A stretch of DNA of 59,451 bases from Planctomycetota bacterium (GTDB taxonomy: Bacteria > Planctomycetota > UBA11346). Location of the stretch: positions 1 through 59,451 of the forward strand of contig JALHRW010000009.1 of NCBI GenBank assembly GCA_022841245.1, read 5' to 3'. This document shows, in pieces, positions 32,664-42,195 of this stretch. The translations under genes and the position numbers were made by a program. The notes beneath the pieces are model-generated. The model was not told the origin of the DNA and made no database searches. It saw nothing but the letters and a program-made list of their open reading frames with translations. Position 1 is the stretch's first letter; every line of letters begins with the position of its first letter.

Positions 32664-34664
32664 ATGGCCAAGCTCCTCACCTGTCCGTTTCCCGCCCTGC
32701 GCCAGACCTGGCCTCGGGTCGGACCGTGGCAGGCGGTACGGCAGCTCGGTGAGGGTGGAATGGGGGCTGTATTTGCCGCCATCAGCGCCGATCGCCCAGG
32801 CGAAGTGGCCCTGAAGATCATCGACCCGCTGCGCTCCGGCACCGCCAAGGCACGGCTGCTGGTTGAAGTGCGCGCTGCGGCGGCCGTCCGTCACCCGAAC
32901 CTGGTGCGTTGTCTCGACATTGGCGAGACGTGCGCTCTGCCCTACCTGGTCATGGAAATCGTCACGGGTGGATCTGCCTACGATCTCCTGGCTCACGGGC
33001 CGGTGCTGGAATCCGTACTCCTGAATATCGCTAGCGACATCAACGCCGCTTTGGGCGCTCTGCACGGGGCTGGCGTGCTGCACCGGGACATCAAGCCAGC
33101 CAATCTGCTCCGTAACCGCGCTGGAAACTGGATGCTCGCCGACTTCGGACTTGCCCGGGTCGTCGACGGCCTGCCCGGAGTGACGATCGGCGGCAACTCT
33201 GTCGGCACGCCTGACTACATGGGGCCCGAGCAGGCCATGGCCGACACGCTCGATGCGCGGGCCGACCTGTATGGGCTCGGAGCCACGCTCTACCATCTCG
33301 CGACCGGGAAGACGCCCTACCAAGGCAACACGGTCTGGGAGATCCTCCGGCAGGTGATCAACGAGCCGTTCCCCGACCCATTGGCGCTTCGGCCCCGCCT
33401 GTCATCGCACCTTGCTGCGGTCATCCGCAAACTGGGAGCTAAGCGCCCTGAGGAGCGGTACTCGAACACCAGCCAGGTGGCCGATGATCTGGCATTGGTT
33501 CGCGAAGGACGCTCACCGGTCCACGCCCGCTACCGCAGTTCCACGGAGATGCTCGCCGGGACCTCGATTGCCGGACCCCGCGTGTTGCTGGTTGACGATG
33601 ACCCGCTCGCTCGTGGCCTCTTCAGCGCGGTGTTGAAGAAGCGCGGATGGCGCGTCGAGGTCGCCGAGGACGGTATGCGGGGCATTGCCGCCGCCGAGCA
33701 CACCGATGTGGCCGTCGTCGACCTTGTTCTGCCTGACATCGAGGGTGTCGAGGTCGTAGAGCGTGTTCGACGCATGTGTCCGGCGTTGCCGGTGGTGGTG
33801 CTGACCAACGCGTTTACCCAGTCGCAGCTCGATGCTGCCAGAAGGTCCGGCGCCTGCGAGGTTCTCAACAAGGCCACGACGACGCCAAGCAGCCTGGCTG
33901 ACATCCTTGCCCGCCTGGTGGCGCACAAGCCCGTGACCCAGAACCACCAGGTGGATACGCATCATGGTGTCCTAGCGACGGCTGATGCCGCTCTGGCACG
34001 TCTGCAACTCCTGGCGCAGCGCCTGGTCGAGCCCATCGAGGAACCAGGGCTTCTGGACGACATGGCCGCTGTCGCCCGTGGTCTGTCGCTTGCGGCGACC
34101 GATCTGGATCGCATCCCCGCCGCTCGGCTTGCTGGAGCCATCGAGGAACTGGCGCGACAACTGATCGCCTCCCCCGAGCAGCGCACCGCCTCCACCCAGG
34201 ACACGCTGCATCATGCGATTGGCGCGCTGCGGCCCTTGCTGACCGGCAGTGGGCCACCGGTTCGCGCCGCCTGCGCCCTGATTGTCGACGATGACCCGAC
34301 CTCGCGGTTGCTCGCCAGCCGTGCTCTTGCCAAGGTCGGCATCACCTGCGTCGTCGTCGACTCGCCACGCGCAGCACTCAATCATCTGCGGTCGCAGCCG
34401 TGCGATTTGCTTCTGACCGATGTCGTGATGGACGGAGGCAGCGGATTCCAAGTTGCTGCCCAAGCGCGAACTCTGCCCGGCATGGATCACTTACCCGTGA
34501 TCTTTGTCACCAGCCTGACTGATTTCGCCCAGTTCTTCGACGCCAAATCATCGGCGGGCAGCAACCTGTTGTGCAAGCCCTACCTGCTCATCGAACTGGG
34601 GGCCAAAGCCTTGGTCATGCTGGCCACCAACATCAATCGGCAGGACAGCGATGCCTTGGCTTGA
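32664..34664 (+). CDS. Ser/Thr protein kinase with two receiver domains
   Basis: A 666-residue protein from the ATG at 32664. Residues ~15-290 are an active-looking kinase: GEGGMG glycine loop, VALK lysine, HRDIKPANLL catalytic loop, DFGLA and GTPDYMGPEQ. A receiver domain follows at ~300-425 with VLLVDDDPL and phospho-Asp in VDLVLPDIEG, then a helical segment ~430-530 with HPt-like composition, and a second receiver at ~535-660 with LIVDDDPTS and LTDVVMDGG. The kinase is very likely controlled by phosphotransfer from the hybrid kinase next door. Its last 14 bases overlap the first hemerythrin gene. Confidence 0.85.
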   Translation: MAKLLTCPFPALRQTWPRVGPWQAVRQLGEGGMGAVFAAISADRPGEVALKIIDPLRSGTAKARLLVEVRAAAAVRHPNLVRCLDIGETCALPYLVMEIVTGGSAYDLLAHGPVLESVLLNIASDINAALGALHGAGVLHRDIKPANLLRNRAGNWMLADFGLARVVDGLPGVTIGGNSVGTPDYMGPEQAMADTLDARADLYGLGATLYHLATGKTPYQGNTVWEILRQVINEPFPDPLALRPRLSSHLAAVIRKLGAKRPEERYSNTSQVADDLALVREGRSPVHARYRSSTEMLAGTSIAGPRVLLVDDDPLARGLFSAVLKKRGWRVEVAEDGMRGIAAAEHTDVAVVDLVLPDIEGVEVVERVRRMCPALPVVVLTNAFTQSQLDAARRSGACEVLNKATTTPSSLADILARLVAHKPVTQNHQVDTHHGVLATADAALARLQLLAQRLVEPIEEPGLLDDMAAVARGLSLAATDLDRIPAARLAGAIEELARQLIASPEQRTASTQDTLHHAIGALRPLLTGSGPPVRAACALIVDDDPTSRLLASRALAKVGITCVVVDSPRAALNHLRSQPCDLLLTDVVMDGGSGFQVAAQARTLPGMDHLPVIFVTSLTDFAQFFDAKSSAGSNLLCKPYLLIELGAKALVMLATNINRQDSDALA

Positions 34665-35049
34665 GCAATTCGCTACAGGTCACGTGGAGATCGACCGCCA
34701 GCATCGCGTGCTGTTCGGACTGATCGACCGGGTCAACGCGGCCCACAGCGAAGATTACGGCGACGGTGTCCAGACGGTGCTCGACCTGATCAAGTACGTC
34801 ATTCAGCATTTCGGTTATGAAGACGACCTCATGGCGCAGTCCGCGTATCCTGACATGGGCGCCCATCGGGATGCTCATATCGCGTTGAACCAGTCGGTGA
34901 CCAGATTCCGCGAGGGCCTCCTTGAGGGTACGCTCAACAACGCCGAACTTCGCTCCTTTCTCGATCAATGGCTGCAGCACCACATTGGCGAGAGCGACAA
35001 GCGGTTAGCACTGTTCCTGGCAGGCAAGGGAAGCCCGCATGGCAACTAA
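34651..35049 (+). CDS. Bacteriohemerythrin (O2-binding)
   Basis: A 132-residue four-helix hemerythrin. Iron ligands appear in order: His in GHVEID, His in RQHRVLF, HFGYEDD with His and Glu, HRDAH with two His, and HHIGESD with His and Asp. This is the full diiron set. The gene starts inside the kinase gene end and overlaps the next hemerythrin by 11 bases, so expression levels are coupled. It probably senses or stores O2 and may report to the kinases. Confidence 0.85.
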   Translation: MPWLEQFATGHVEIDRQHRVLFGLIDRVNAAHSEDYGDGVQTVLDLIKYVIQHFGYEDDLMAQSAYPDMGAHRDAHIALNQSVTRFREGLLEGTLNNAELRSFLDQWLQHHIGESDKRLALFLAGKGSPHGN

Positions 35050-35464
35050 GACACCGATAACGGGAGCGGCGTTAGTCGCTGCCCTGTGCAAGCGGTACAA
35101 CCTCGGCCACCCCGAGATCGACGCCCAGCATCGGCGCATCTTCGAGATCGTGGCCCAGGCAGACGAGGGCAAGCCGGCGGCTGACATCTTGAGGGAGCTG
35201 TTCGCCTATGCTGGCGACCACTTCACGGCCGAAGAGCGGATCGCTGAGGAGCACAACGTCGACAATGAGGAGCACGTCAAGGCGCACCACGCCCTGCTCG
35301 ACAGGATCGCTGCGTACACATGCGAATCCCGACTGATGACCCCTTTGGTTCGGCAGTTCCTAGTCGACTGGGTGACCACGCATATCGACAAGGAAGACCG
35401 GGAACTGGTGCGCAGCATCAACGTGGGCATCCGCATCCAGGACCGCATGGAGCACAACGACTAA
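35039..35464 (+). CDS. Bacteriohemerythrin, second copy
   Basis: A 141-residue hemerythrin homologue of the previous gene, with RYNLGHPEIDAQHRR, HFTAEERIAEEH, KAHHALLD and WVTTHIDKEDREL supplying the ligands. The two paralogues are only moderately alike, so the duplication is old or the copies have different roles. Possibly one is a sensor and the other a scavenger. It is the last gene before the repeat and tRNA block. Confidence 0.85.
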   Translation: MATKTPITGAALVAALCKRYNLGHPEIDAQHRRIFEIVAQADEGKPAADILRELFAYAGDHFTAEERIAEEHNVDNEEHVKAHHALLDRIAAYTCESRLMTPLVRQFLVDWVTTHIDKEDRELVRSINVGIRIQDRMEHND

Positions 35465-35606
35465 TCGTCGGCATCCCAGCGCCAGGGTGTCAGCGCCCCA
35501 GGCGGGTCGGCAGGACCAGGATACCGCCAGTAGCTCTCTCCGCCGTCTCCGAGAACTGGGGGGTCTCCGCAGCGAGAATGACGCTCCGGGGGATCTAGTC
35601 ATATTA

Positions 35607-35925
<319 letters not shown>

Positions 35926-36020
35926 TTGCGAGGGAGCACCATAGGGGGGACGGAATGGGTGTCAACGGCGGCTCAGCGGTTGTCGGGTGATTGCCGGCGA
36001 GATCGCGGTAGATTGCGGGC

Positions 36021-36527
36021 ATGCGGGTCCTCACCCTCGTCCTGTGCGCCATGGCTCTGGCCTTCACGGCCGAGCCGGGCGATGCGCCGGCCGCGATCGA
36101 TCGCGGGCCGCCGCCGAAGCCGGGACATGATGCGCCGGCCGCTGCGGCCGAGGCCTGTGTCCTGCGCTTCGATTGGGATGGCTATCGTACCATCATCGTC
36201 GTCGGCGAAGGCGTCGGCATGGTCAAGCCGGCCTGGGTCACGACCTACAAGGATGGGGAATTCCACGTCGGTTATCGCGCGACGGCCTTCCGCGATGCGC
36301 GCGGCCGGCTGCAGATCGATGCTCGGCACGCGCGGGATGTCGGGCCGCAGTCCGAGAGCTGGATCCCGGATTCCTTCGCCTTCGGCAACAAGGTGCTGTG
36401 GACCCTCGATGACCAGGGCAGTGGCCACACCGCCGACATGGGCGAACTGCTCGCCGCCACAACGGATCGAGCAGCCTGGCAGGCCGAACTGCAGCGCGTG
36501 CAGGCGCTGATCGAGGGCGGACTCTAG
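36021..36527 (+). CDS. Small secreted hypothetical protein
   Basis: A 168-residue protein with a signal peptide (MRVLTLVLCAMALAFTAEPG), a Pro/Ala-rich stretch and a beta-rich domain with repeated short strands such as YRTIIVVGEGVGMV, then SWIPDSFAFGNKVLW. No known family. It converges with ccsA, and their stop codons share CTAG (TAG on each strand). Role unknown. Confidence 0.55.
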   Translation: MRVLTLVLCAMALAFTAEPGDAPAAIDRGPPPKPGHDAPAAAAEACVLRFDWDGYRTIIVVGEGVGMVKPAWVTTYKDGEFHVGYRATAFRDARGRLQIDARHARDVGPQSESWIPDSFAFGNKVLWTLDDQGSGHTADMGELLAATTDRAAWQAELQRVQALIEGGL

Positions 36528-38191
36528 GCCGTTGGAGTCACGGCGGGTTGCCGGCGACTGGTCGCCCACAACCACAAGCCGACTCCGGCGGCGGTCTCGC
36601 CGACCGCCACGCCAACCAGGCTCCAGAACGTGCCGTTGGCGAAACCGTAGCTGTGCAGGCCGATGCCAAGCAGGTTGACGCCGAACCAGGCCACCGCGAC
36701 GACGATGTTGCCGATCACCAGGCCGAGAGCGAAGGCGCGCGGACCGGCGGTGCCGGCGCTGCGCAGGTGCAGCAGCATCAGCAGCCACAGGACGATGAGC
36801 AGCGCGCCGTTCTCCTTCGGATCCCAGCCCCAGAAGCGGCCCCACGACTGGTCGGCCCAGATGCCGCCAAGGATGGTGCCGAAGAGGGTGAAGAGCAGCG
36901 AGATCAGCGAGAGGATGAGCATCGCGCGGTCGTGCTGGCCGTGCGTGTCCTTGTCGGCCGGATGCAGCGCCCGGGTGGCGAGGGCGACGTGGGCGACCAC
37001 GCCGGCGACCAGGGTGCAGCCGTAGCCGGCGGTGATGGTGAGGACGTGGATGGTCAGCCAGAAGTTGGAATTCAGCACGGCCGCCAGCATGCCCATGGTG
37101 TCGCCATCGTCGGCGTAGCTGCGGCCGACCAGCAGGAGCGTCGCTGCGAGCACCGCGCCGACCAGGGCTCCGTCACCGCGTCGGCGGACGGCCTCGATCG
37201 CCAGGCCGAGCAGCGCCGACACCGCGCCGACGAAGATCACCGACTCGTAGAGCGTGGCGACCGGCGGGCGCTGCATGATCCATACGCGCAGCCCCATGCC
37301 GACGAGGAGGCAGATGGTGCCGGCGGCCAGGCTGGCGATCGCTACGGTCCACAGCCAGCGACGGCCCAGCAGCGCGTTGGCGCCGAGCAGGACGAGGCAC
37401 AGCAGGTCGAGGGCGAGGCTCCAGTCGAGGAGGCCGAGGCGGTGATAGGCGACTTCGGCGCTCAGGCGGCCGGTCTCGCCGGTCTGGGCGAGTACGTCGG
37501 CGAGCGCGGCGGCGCTGCGCTCTACTGCTGGCACATCGGACTTGGTGACCGCCGACAGCATTTCGATCCAGCCCGACAGGACCATCGTCTGCAGGGGGTC
37601 TGGTTCCTGCACGTCGGATATCGGCAGCCAGCGTTCGCGGTGCGCCTCCGGTCCCGGAATCACCGCCAGCGTGGCGCCGCCGACCAGATTGAAGACGCGT
37701 GCGAGATTGTCGCTCAGTTCGATCAGTTGGGTTTCGGCAGGAGCCAGATTCTCCCTGGGGCGATGGAACAGCGCCTCCAGCTGCGTTCGGTTCGCCCGCA
37801 ACCCGGCAATGACCTCGTCGACGGAGAAGCGCATGCCCGGACGCTCGGCCAGGCCGAGTGCCTCGGCGACTTCGGGGTTGCGCAGGCGGATCGCCGACCG
37901 GCCGGTGGCCGCTTTGGGATCAGCCAGGCTTTCGACCAGCCAGGCGCTGGCCGACATGCTGGCTTCGCCGGCCGGTACGCGGGAGCGGCCCGACAGCGAC
38001 AGCACGCAGTGGCGGGCGACGCTGGCCAGGGGCTTCACCCGCCCGTCGTGCAGGGCGGGCAGGTTCTCGATGGCGCGCGCCATGCGCTCGAGCTCGGCGA
38101 TCTCCGCGGCGGCGAGGCCGACGGACAGCAGCACGAGGAACAAGGCCCGCAAGGGCCGCAAGGGCGAAGCCCCTGAACAGAATAAGCTCAT
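36524..38191 (-). CDS. ccsA: Cytochrome c biogenesis protein CcsA-like
   Basis: A 555-residue protein starting at MSLFCSG (38191); the longer frame above it is not needed. About the first 220 residues are an extra soluble region after a signal-like helix. The C-terminal half is the membrane CcsA/ResC part, with the haem-handling WWD-type motif SWGRFWGWDPKENG near residue 450 and surrounding helices. It works with ResB in system II cytochrome c maturation to carry haem across the membrane and attach it to apocytochromes. Its start overlaps the end of resB by four bases. Confidence 0.85.
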   Translation of the reverse strand: MSLFCSGASPLRPLRALFLVLLSVGLAAAEIAELERMARAIENLPALHDGRVKPLASVARHCVLSLSGRSRVPAGEASMSASAWLVESLADPKAATGRSAIRLRNPEVAEALGLAERPGMRFSVDEVIAGLRANRTQLEALFHRPRENLAPAETQLIELSDNLARVFNLVGGATLAVIPGPEAHRERWLPISDVQEPDPLQTMVLSGWIEMLSAVTKSDVPAVERSAAALADVLAQTGETGRLSAEVAYHRLGLLDWSLALDLLCLVLLGANALLGRRWLWTVAIASLAAGTICLLVGMGLRVWIMQRPPVATLYESVIFVGAVSALLGLAIEAVRRRGDGALVGAVLAATLLLVGRSYADDGDTMGMLAAVLNSNFWLTIHVLTITAGYGCTLVAGVVAHVALATRALHPADKDTHGQHDRAMLILSLISLLFTLFGTILGGIWADQSWGRFWGWDPKENGALLIVLWLLMLLHLRSAGTAGPRAFALGLVIGNIVVAVAWFGVNLLGIGLHSYGFANGTFWSLVGVAVGETAAGVGLWLWATSRRQPAVTPTA

Positions 38192-39243
38192 GCCAGACTC
38201 ACGCGGCGGATGCGGAGGACGAGATGGAGGAGCAGGCCGATCAGCATGATGCTGCTGGCGATGTAGGGCGAGAGCTGCCAGCGGTCGCGCACCACAGCCA
38301 GTACGCTGAACACCGTGCCGTCGGCGGCCTCGCCGTACGATTGCTGGTACAGCGTCCACGGCCCGATGCGCAGCGGGCGGTTCATCGAGATGACGACGCG
38401 GCGCGAGCTGCCGGCTTCATGCACCATGACCTCCGAGGAGAAGCGGCGGGCCATCGCCGTGCCGGGGTGGTCCTCGCGAGTGAACTTGATCAGTTCGATG
38501 GAGAACGGCATGGGGGTTTCGCGGCGGCGCAGGATGGCGGTCGCATCGGTGGCGATGGCGGCCGAGCCGCTGCTGGCGCTGAGCGGGATCTGACGGCCGT
38601 CGGGCAGGCTCAGGATGATGCCGGGCGAATTGCGCTCGGCCTCCTTGTCCGGCGGCAGCGGCTCGATGGCGCCACCCTGGCCCGACCGGCTGTTCGTCAT
38701 CCGGCTCACCACGGTCAGCGCGACAGGCAGAGCCGGGTGGCTGATCGTGGCGCCCGGATGGAGGAGTCCTTCGCCGATGGTCACCAATTGGTCGTTGGGG
38801 GTGCCGCTGACCAGGATGGCCAACTCATGGTGGTTCCACGAACGCATCACGCCGCCGGTCTCGCCCTCGGCCAGGGCGAGCGAGCCCTCTGCGCGCACCG
38901 CGCCGCCGACCATGCAACCGGCGAGCAGCAGCAGGGTGCCGGCGTGCAGGATCAACAGCCCGGGGCTGTGCGCGCTGCGCCGGGTGAAGAGCACGGCCAG
39001 CAGGTTGAGGCCGGTGACGGACAGGGTCAGGCGTCCGCCAGGCAGCGGGCACGAACCGAGCCAGATGAACCAGGCGGTGAAGTAGCGCTCCACCGCCTGG
39101 AACAGTCCGATGTCGCGTTGCACCCAGGTGCCGACGACGGTGAGCACGAACAGCCAGGCGCAGGCGATGGCGAATATGCGCGGGTCGGCGACGATGCGCA
39201 GCCAGCGCGGCTCATCGCGCCACAGCCCGGTGGCGGCGCTCAT
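38188..39243 (-). CDS. resB: Cytochrome c biogenesis protein ResB-like
   Basis: A 351-residue protein with N-terminal membrane segments (FAIACAWLFVLTVVGTWVQ, then LLILHAGTLLLLAGCMVGG) and an extracytoplasmic domain containing FSIELIKFTRE and RPLRIGPWTLYQQSYG, then a last helix before the C-terminus. This is the ResB/Ccs1 plan. It partners CcsA in haem delivery. Start and stop overlap its neighbours, so it is in one transcript with the hypothetical upstream and ccsA downstream. Confidence 0.85.
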   Translation of the reverse strand: MSAATGLWRDEPRWLRIVADPRIFAIACAWLFVLTVVGTWVQRDIGLFQAVERYFTAWFIWLGSCPLPGGRLTLSVTGLNLLAVLFTRRSAHSPGLLILHAGTLLLLAGCMVGGAVRAEGSLALAEGETGGVMRSWNHHELAILVSGTPNDQLVTIGEGLLHPGATISHPALPVALTVVSRMTNSRSGQGGAIEPLPPDKEAERNSPGIILSLPDGRQIPLSASSGSAAIATDATAILRRRETPMPFSIELIKFTREDHPGTAMARRFSSEVMVHEAGSSRRVVISMNRPLRIGPWTLYQQSYGEAADGTVFSVLAVVRDRWQLSPYIASSIMLIGLLLHLVLRIRRVSLA

Positions 39244-39830
39244 GGCGACTGTCCACCGGGACGCAGCGAGGTGGTGAAGGCGAGGAAGCCGTCACGCATG
39301 GCGTCGAGGGCCTCGCCGGGGGCCTCCAGCTTGACGAAGCATTGCCCGGTCGGGGTAGGCACGATGGCAGCGAGGAATGCGGTCTTTTCGCCGCGGATCG
39401 GCAGCCAGTGGAACGCACCGAATCCGCAGGTCCCGGCGGTCAGCGCCTGTTCGAGAGCGGCATCGTCGAGCGGCGGCAGTCCGGCCTGGCCGCGCCAGCG
39501 GTTGACGTTGGCCGAGCGGTCGCCCCCGCCCGGGAAGAGGAACAGGCCGCAGGCCCCGCCACCGGCGACGGTGAAGTTGGCGAGCCGCATCTGCTGCGTC
39601 GGTGCTACTGCCCAGTCAGCCGGCAGGGTCCAGGCCAGGGGGGCGTCGGCGGCCGGGGCAGGCGCAGTGGCTGCGGCAGGCGGCCCGGGTTGCGCCGCAT
39701 GAGCGACCTGGCGGACCTCGAGGTGGTCTTGCCGCTCCCCGAAGATGAGGGGGGTGGCGATCACGCCGATGACGGCGGCGATGAGCACGCCGGCAGCGAT
39801 GGACCACCGCGTCTTGGGAGGTAAGGGCAT
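39240..39830 (-). CDS. Membrane-anchored hypothetical protein next to resB
   Basis: A 196-residue protein with one N-terminal transmembrane helix (SIAAGVLIAAVIGVIATPL), a Pro/Ala-rich linker, and a folded domain with LPADWAVAP, MRLANFTV, NVNRWRGQAGLPPL and CGFGAFHWLPIRG. This arrangement recurs beside ResB/CcsA in PVC-type genomes in my memory, and the domain may serve cytochrome c assembly. No enzymatic residues are identified. Confidence 0.6.
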   Translation of the reverse strand: MPLPPKTRWSIAAGVLIAAVIGVIATPLIFGERQDHLEVRQVAHAAQPGPPAAATAPAPAADAPLAWTLPADWAVAPTQQMRLANFTVAGGGACGLFLFPGGGDRSANVNRWRGQAGLPPLDDAALEQALTAGTCGFGAFHWLPIRGEKTAFLAAIVPTPTGQCFVKLEAPGEALDAMRDGFLAFTTSLRPGGQSP

Positions 39831-39863
39831 GGCGTGGGGAACGCTATGTCTGGCTGAGGATTG

Positions 39864-41186
39864 TCAGGCGGAATCGGTCCGTCCTGCGGCATCGCCGTTG
39901 CCGTCCTCGTCCTCCTCCAGGGCGAACAGGGCGTTGTTGCGGTCGGCGCGGTTGAGCTTGGCGCCGAGCTTGGCCAGCGCCTTGGCTTTGCCGACCAGAT
40001 TGCCGCGGCCGGTTTCCAGCTTGGCCTTCGCCCCGTCGAACGACTCCTGGGCCTGGCGCAGGCGTTCGCCGACCACATCGAGATCGCGAGCGAAGCCGAT
40101 GAACTTCTCCAGCAGCTTGCCGGCCTCCTCGGCGATGCGCGCAGCGTTGGCGTTCTGCTTCTCATGCTGCCACACGTGCGCGACCACCTTCAGCGTCGCC
40201 AGCAGGGTGGTCGGACTGGCCAGGACGATGGCGTGGCGCCAGGCCTCCTCGTACAGCCCCGGATCGGCGGCGAGCGCGGCGTGGAAGGCCGGCTCGGACG
40301 GGACGAAGAGGATGACGAAGTCGAGCGAGCGTGACGTCAGCACCTCCTGGTAGCGTTTGCCGGCGAGGTCGCGGATATGGCTGCGCACCGACGCGACGTG
40401 TGCGGCCAGGGCGCTGGCGCGGGCCTCGGCGGTCTCGGCGCGGATCCACGCGACATAGGCGGTGATCGCCACCTTCGAGTCGACCACCACCGCCTTGCCG
40501 TCGGGCAGGTCGATGATGACGTCGGGGCGCAGGCGCGCACCGTCGTCAGCGGTATGGCTGCGTTGGACGTGGTATTCGCGACCTTCGGCCAGGCCGACGC
40601 CCTGCAGCAGATGCTCCAGGATCATCTCGCCCCAGTCGCCCTGCACCTTGGACTCGCCGGTGAGGGCGCGGCTGAGCGTCTCCGCCTCGCGGCCGAGGCG
40701 GTTCTGCGATTCGCCGAGCCGGCGCAGCAGGTCGAGCAACGAGGCGCGATCGCGGTTTTCCTGGTCGTAGGCGCGGGTGACGGTGTCTTCGAACTGCTTG
40801 AGCCGGTCGCGCAGCGGGGTCAGCGCGCCTTCGAGCCCGCGCTTCTGCTCAGCAGCGAGGGCGCGACCCTTCTCCTCCAGCAGCCGATTGGCGAGGTTCT
40901 CGAATTCCGCGCGCAGCGTCTCGTGCGCCTGGGTGGCATCGCGACGCGTCAGTTCCAATTCGGCTTCGGCGCGCACCCGGGCGGTGTCGGCTTCGCGGCG
41001 ACGGCTTTCGGCGATCTGTCCTGCATCGCGCAGGTGCGCGGCTTCGGCGGCGAGGGCGCGGGTCTGCTCGGCCAGCACCGCCTGTCTGGTCGCTGCGGCA
41101 CCGCGGCGCAGCAGCGACACCACCACGGCGAGGGCGCCGCCGAGGATCACTCCGAGCATGAGGCTGAGGGGGTCCACGACGCGCAT
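39864..41186 (-). CDS. rmuC: DNA recombination protein RmuC
   Basis: 440 residues from the ATG at 41186, which has a GGGAG signal; the frame extends to 41219 with no signal. An N-terminal membrane helix (LSLMLGVILGGALAVVVSLL) is followed by a long coiled coil and then the RmuC core: GDWGEMILEHLLQ, LRPDVIIDLPDGKAVVVDSKV with its nuclease-like D...DxK residues, and FVILFVPSEPAF. RmuC suppresses inversions and is a predicted PD-(D/E)XK nuclease. It is leftward, 33 bases from the next gene. Confidence 0.85.
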   Translation of the reverse strand: MRVVDPLSLMLGVILGGALAVVVSLLRRGAAATRQAVLAEQTRALAAEAAHLRDAGQIAESRRREADTARVRAEAELELTRRDATQAHETLRAEFENLANRLLEEKGRALAAEQKRGLEGALTPLRDRLKQFEDTVTRAYDQENRDRASLLDLLRRLGESQNRLGREAETLSRALTGESKVQGDWGEMILEHLLQGVGLAEGREYHVQRSHTADDGARLRPDVIIDLPDGKAVVVDSKVAITAYVAWIRAETAEARASALAAHVASVRSHIRDLAGKRYQEVLTSRSLDFVILFVPSEPAFHAALAADPGLYEEAWRHAIVLASPTTLLATLKVVAHVWQHEKQNANAARIAEEAGKLLEKFIGFARDLDVVGERLRQAQESFDGAKAKLETGRGNLVGKAKALAKLGAKLNRADRNNALFALEEDEDGNGDAAGRTDSA

Positions 41187-41260
41187 GATGGGATCTCCCG
41201 CGCCAGCAACAGGGGGCATGCGCGGGCTGGCGCCGCGGCCACGACCGTGAGCATGCCCGC

Positions 41261-42025
41261 ATGGATGCCGTCTCCCTTGGATACCTGCCGATCGCTCTCG
41301 GACTCGGGGCGCTGCATGCCCTGGAACCCGGCCACGCGAAGACGATGACCGCGGCCTACCTCCTCGGCATCCGGGGGGACTGGCGCGACGCAGTGCTCCT
41401 CGGCCTCGCCGCCGCAGCGACCCACAGCCTGGTGGTCATCGCCATCGCAGTGGCTGCCGTGCTGATCGGCCGGCAGGCCTTCGCTGGCGAAGCGGTGTGG
41501 TGGCTGCAGATCGGCAGCGGCGTTCTGGTGGTGCTGATCGGTGGCTGGATGCTCGGTCGGCGGCTGCTGCGCCGCAGGGCCGATCACGCCGAGCATCACG
41601 AGCATCACGAGCACGAGCATCACGAGCACGAGCATCACGACGAGGACGACGATGAGCATGCTCGTCAGCACGCTGCGGCGATGCCGGCTTACGTGGGCAC
41701 TGATCAGCGTCCGACGCGCTGGCAGGTCGTGCTGTTCGGCGCTGCAGGCGGCTTGGTGCCGTGCCCGGCGTCTATCAGCGTCATGCTGCTGGCGATCACC
41801 CTCGGTACTCCGGCCAACGGCCTGGTGCTGGTCGCCGGCTTCAGTCTCGGGCTGGCCATCGCTCTGGTCAGCGTCGGTGTGCTGGTGATCCTCGGAGTGC
41901 AGGCGCTGGCAGGTCGCGGCCGCATGGCCTGGTTTTCCCGCCATTCCAGCGTGATCTCCGCTGCGGTCGTGGTCCTCTCCGGGCTGGCGGCGATCGCAGT
42001 CGGACTTCGGAGCGGGGGGCACTGA
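41261..42025 (+). CDS. NicO-family nickel/cobalt exporter, His-rich loop (RcnA-like)
   Basis: A 254-residue membrane protein. The first helix has LGALHALEPGHAKTMTAAYLLG, the NicO/RcnA metal-binding HxxxxGHxK motif; a later helix has VPCPASISVM. Between the third and fourth segments is a metal-binding loop of repeated His-Glu pairs, HEHHEHEHHEHEHHDEDDD at about residues 112-130, encoded by repeated GAGCATCAC units. It should export nickel or cobalt. It is divergent from rmuC and followed by tRNAs. Confidence 0.8.
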   Translation: MDAVSLGYLPIALGLGALHALEPGHAKTMTAAYLLGIRGDWRDAVLLGLAAAATHSLVVIAIAVAAVLIGRQAFAGEAVWWLQIGSGVLVVLIGGWMLGRRLLRRRADHAEHHEHHEHEHHEHEHHDEDDDEHARQHAAAMPAYVGTDQRPTRWQVVLFGAAGGLVPCPASISVMLLAITLGTPANGLVLVAGFSLGLAIALVSVGVLVILGVQALAGRGRMAWFSRHSSVISAAVVVLSGLAAIAVGLRSGGH

Positions 42026-42033
42026 GTCCCCTC

Positions 42034-42061
42034 TTGCAGCGGCTGTAGCCGATCCTATAAA
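42034..42061 (+). promoter_or_regulatory. Promoter of the tRNA-Val/tRNA-Asp unit
   Basis: TTGCAG (-35) at 42034-42039 and TATAAA (-10) at 42056-42061 with a 16-base spacer, followed by a GC-rich leader and the tRNA at 42099. Confidence 0.7.
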
Positions 42062-42098
42062 CCTCGCCTCGCCGCGAACGTGGGCGGCGGGCAGGCAC

Positions 42099-42175
42099 GG
42101 GCGATTAGCTCAGCCGGCCAGAGCACCCGCCTTACACGCGGGCTGTCGCAGGTTCGAATCCTGCATCGCCCACCA
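42099..42175 (+). tRNA. tRNA-Val (TAC anticodon)
   Basis: 77 bases including CCA; GGGCGAT acceptor pairs with ATCGCCC; anticodon loop CTTACAC; T-arm GCAGGTTCGAATCCTGC. Clean cloverleaf. Confidence 0.95.
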
Positions 42176-42195
42176 CGCGCTCTTTGCTGTCTTTT

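Noticed and set aside
36548-38176. A 542-codon rightward frame opposite ccsA
   Set aside because: The leftward strand encodes clear cytochrome c biogenesis motifs and membrane helices; this frame is a Gln/Asp/His-rich shadow.
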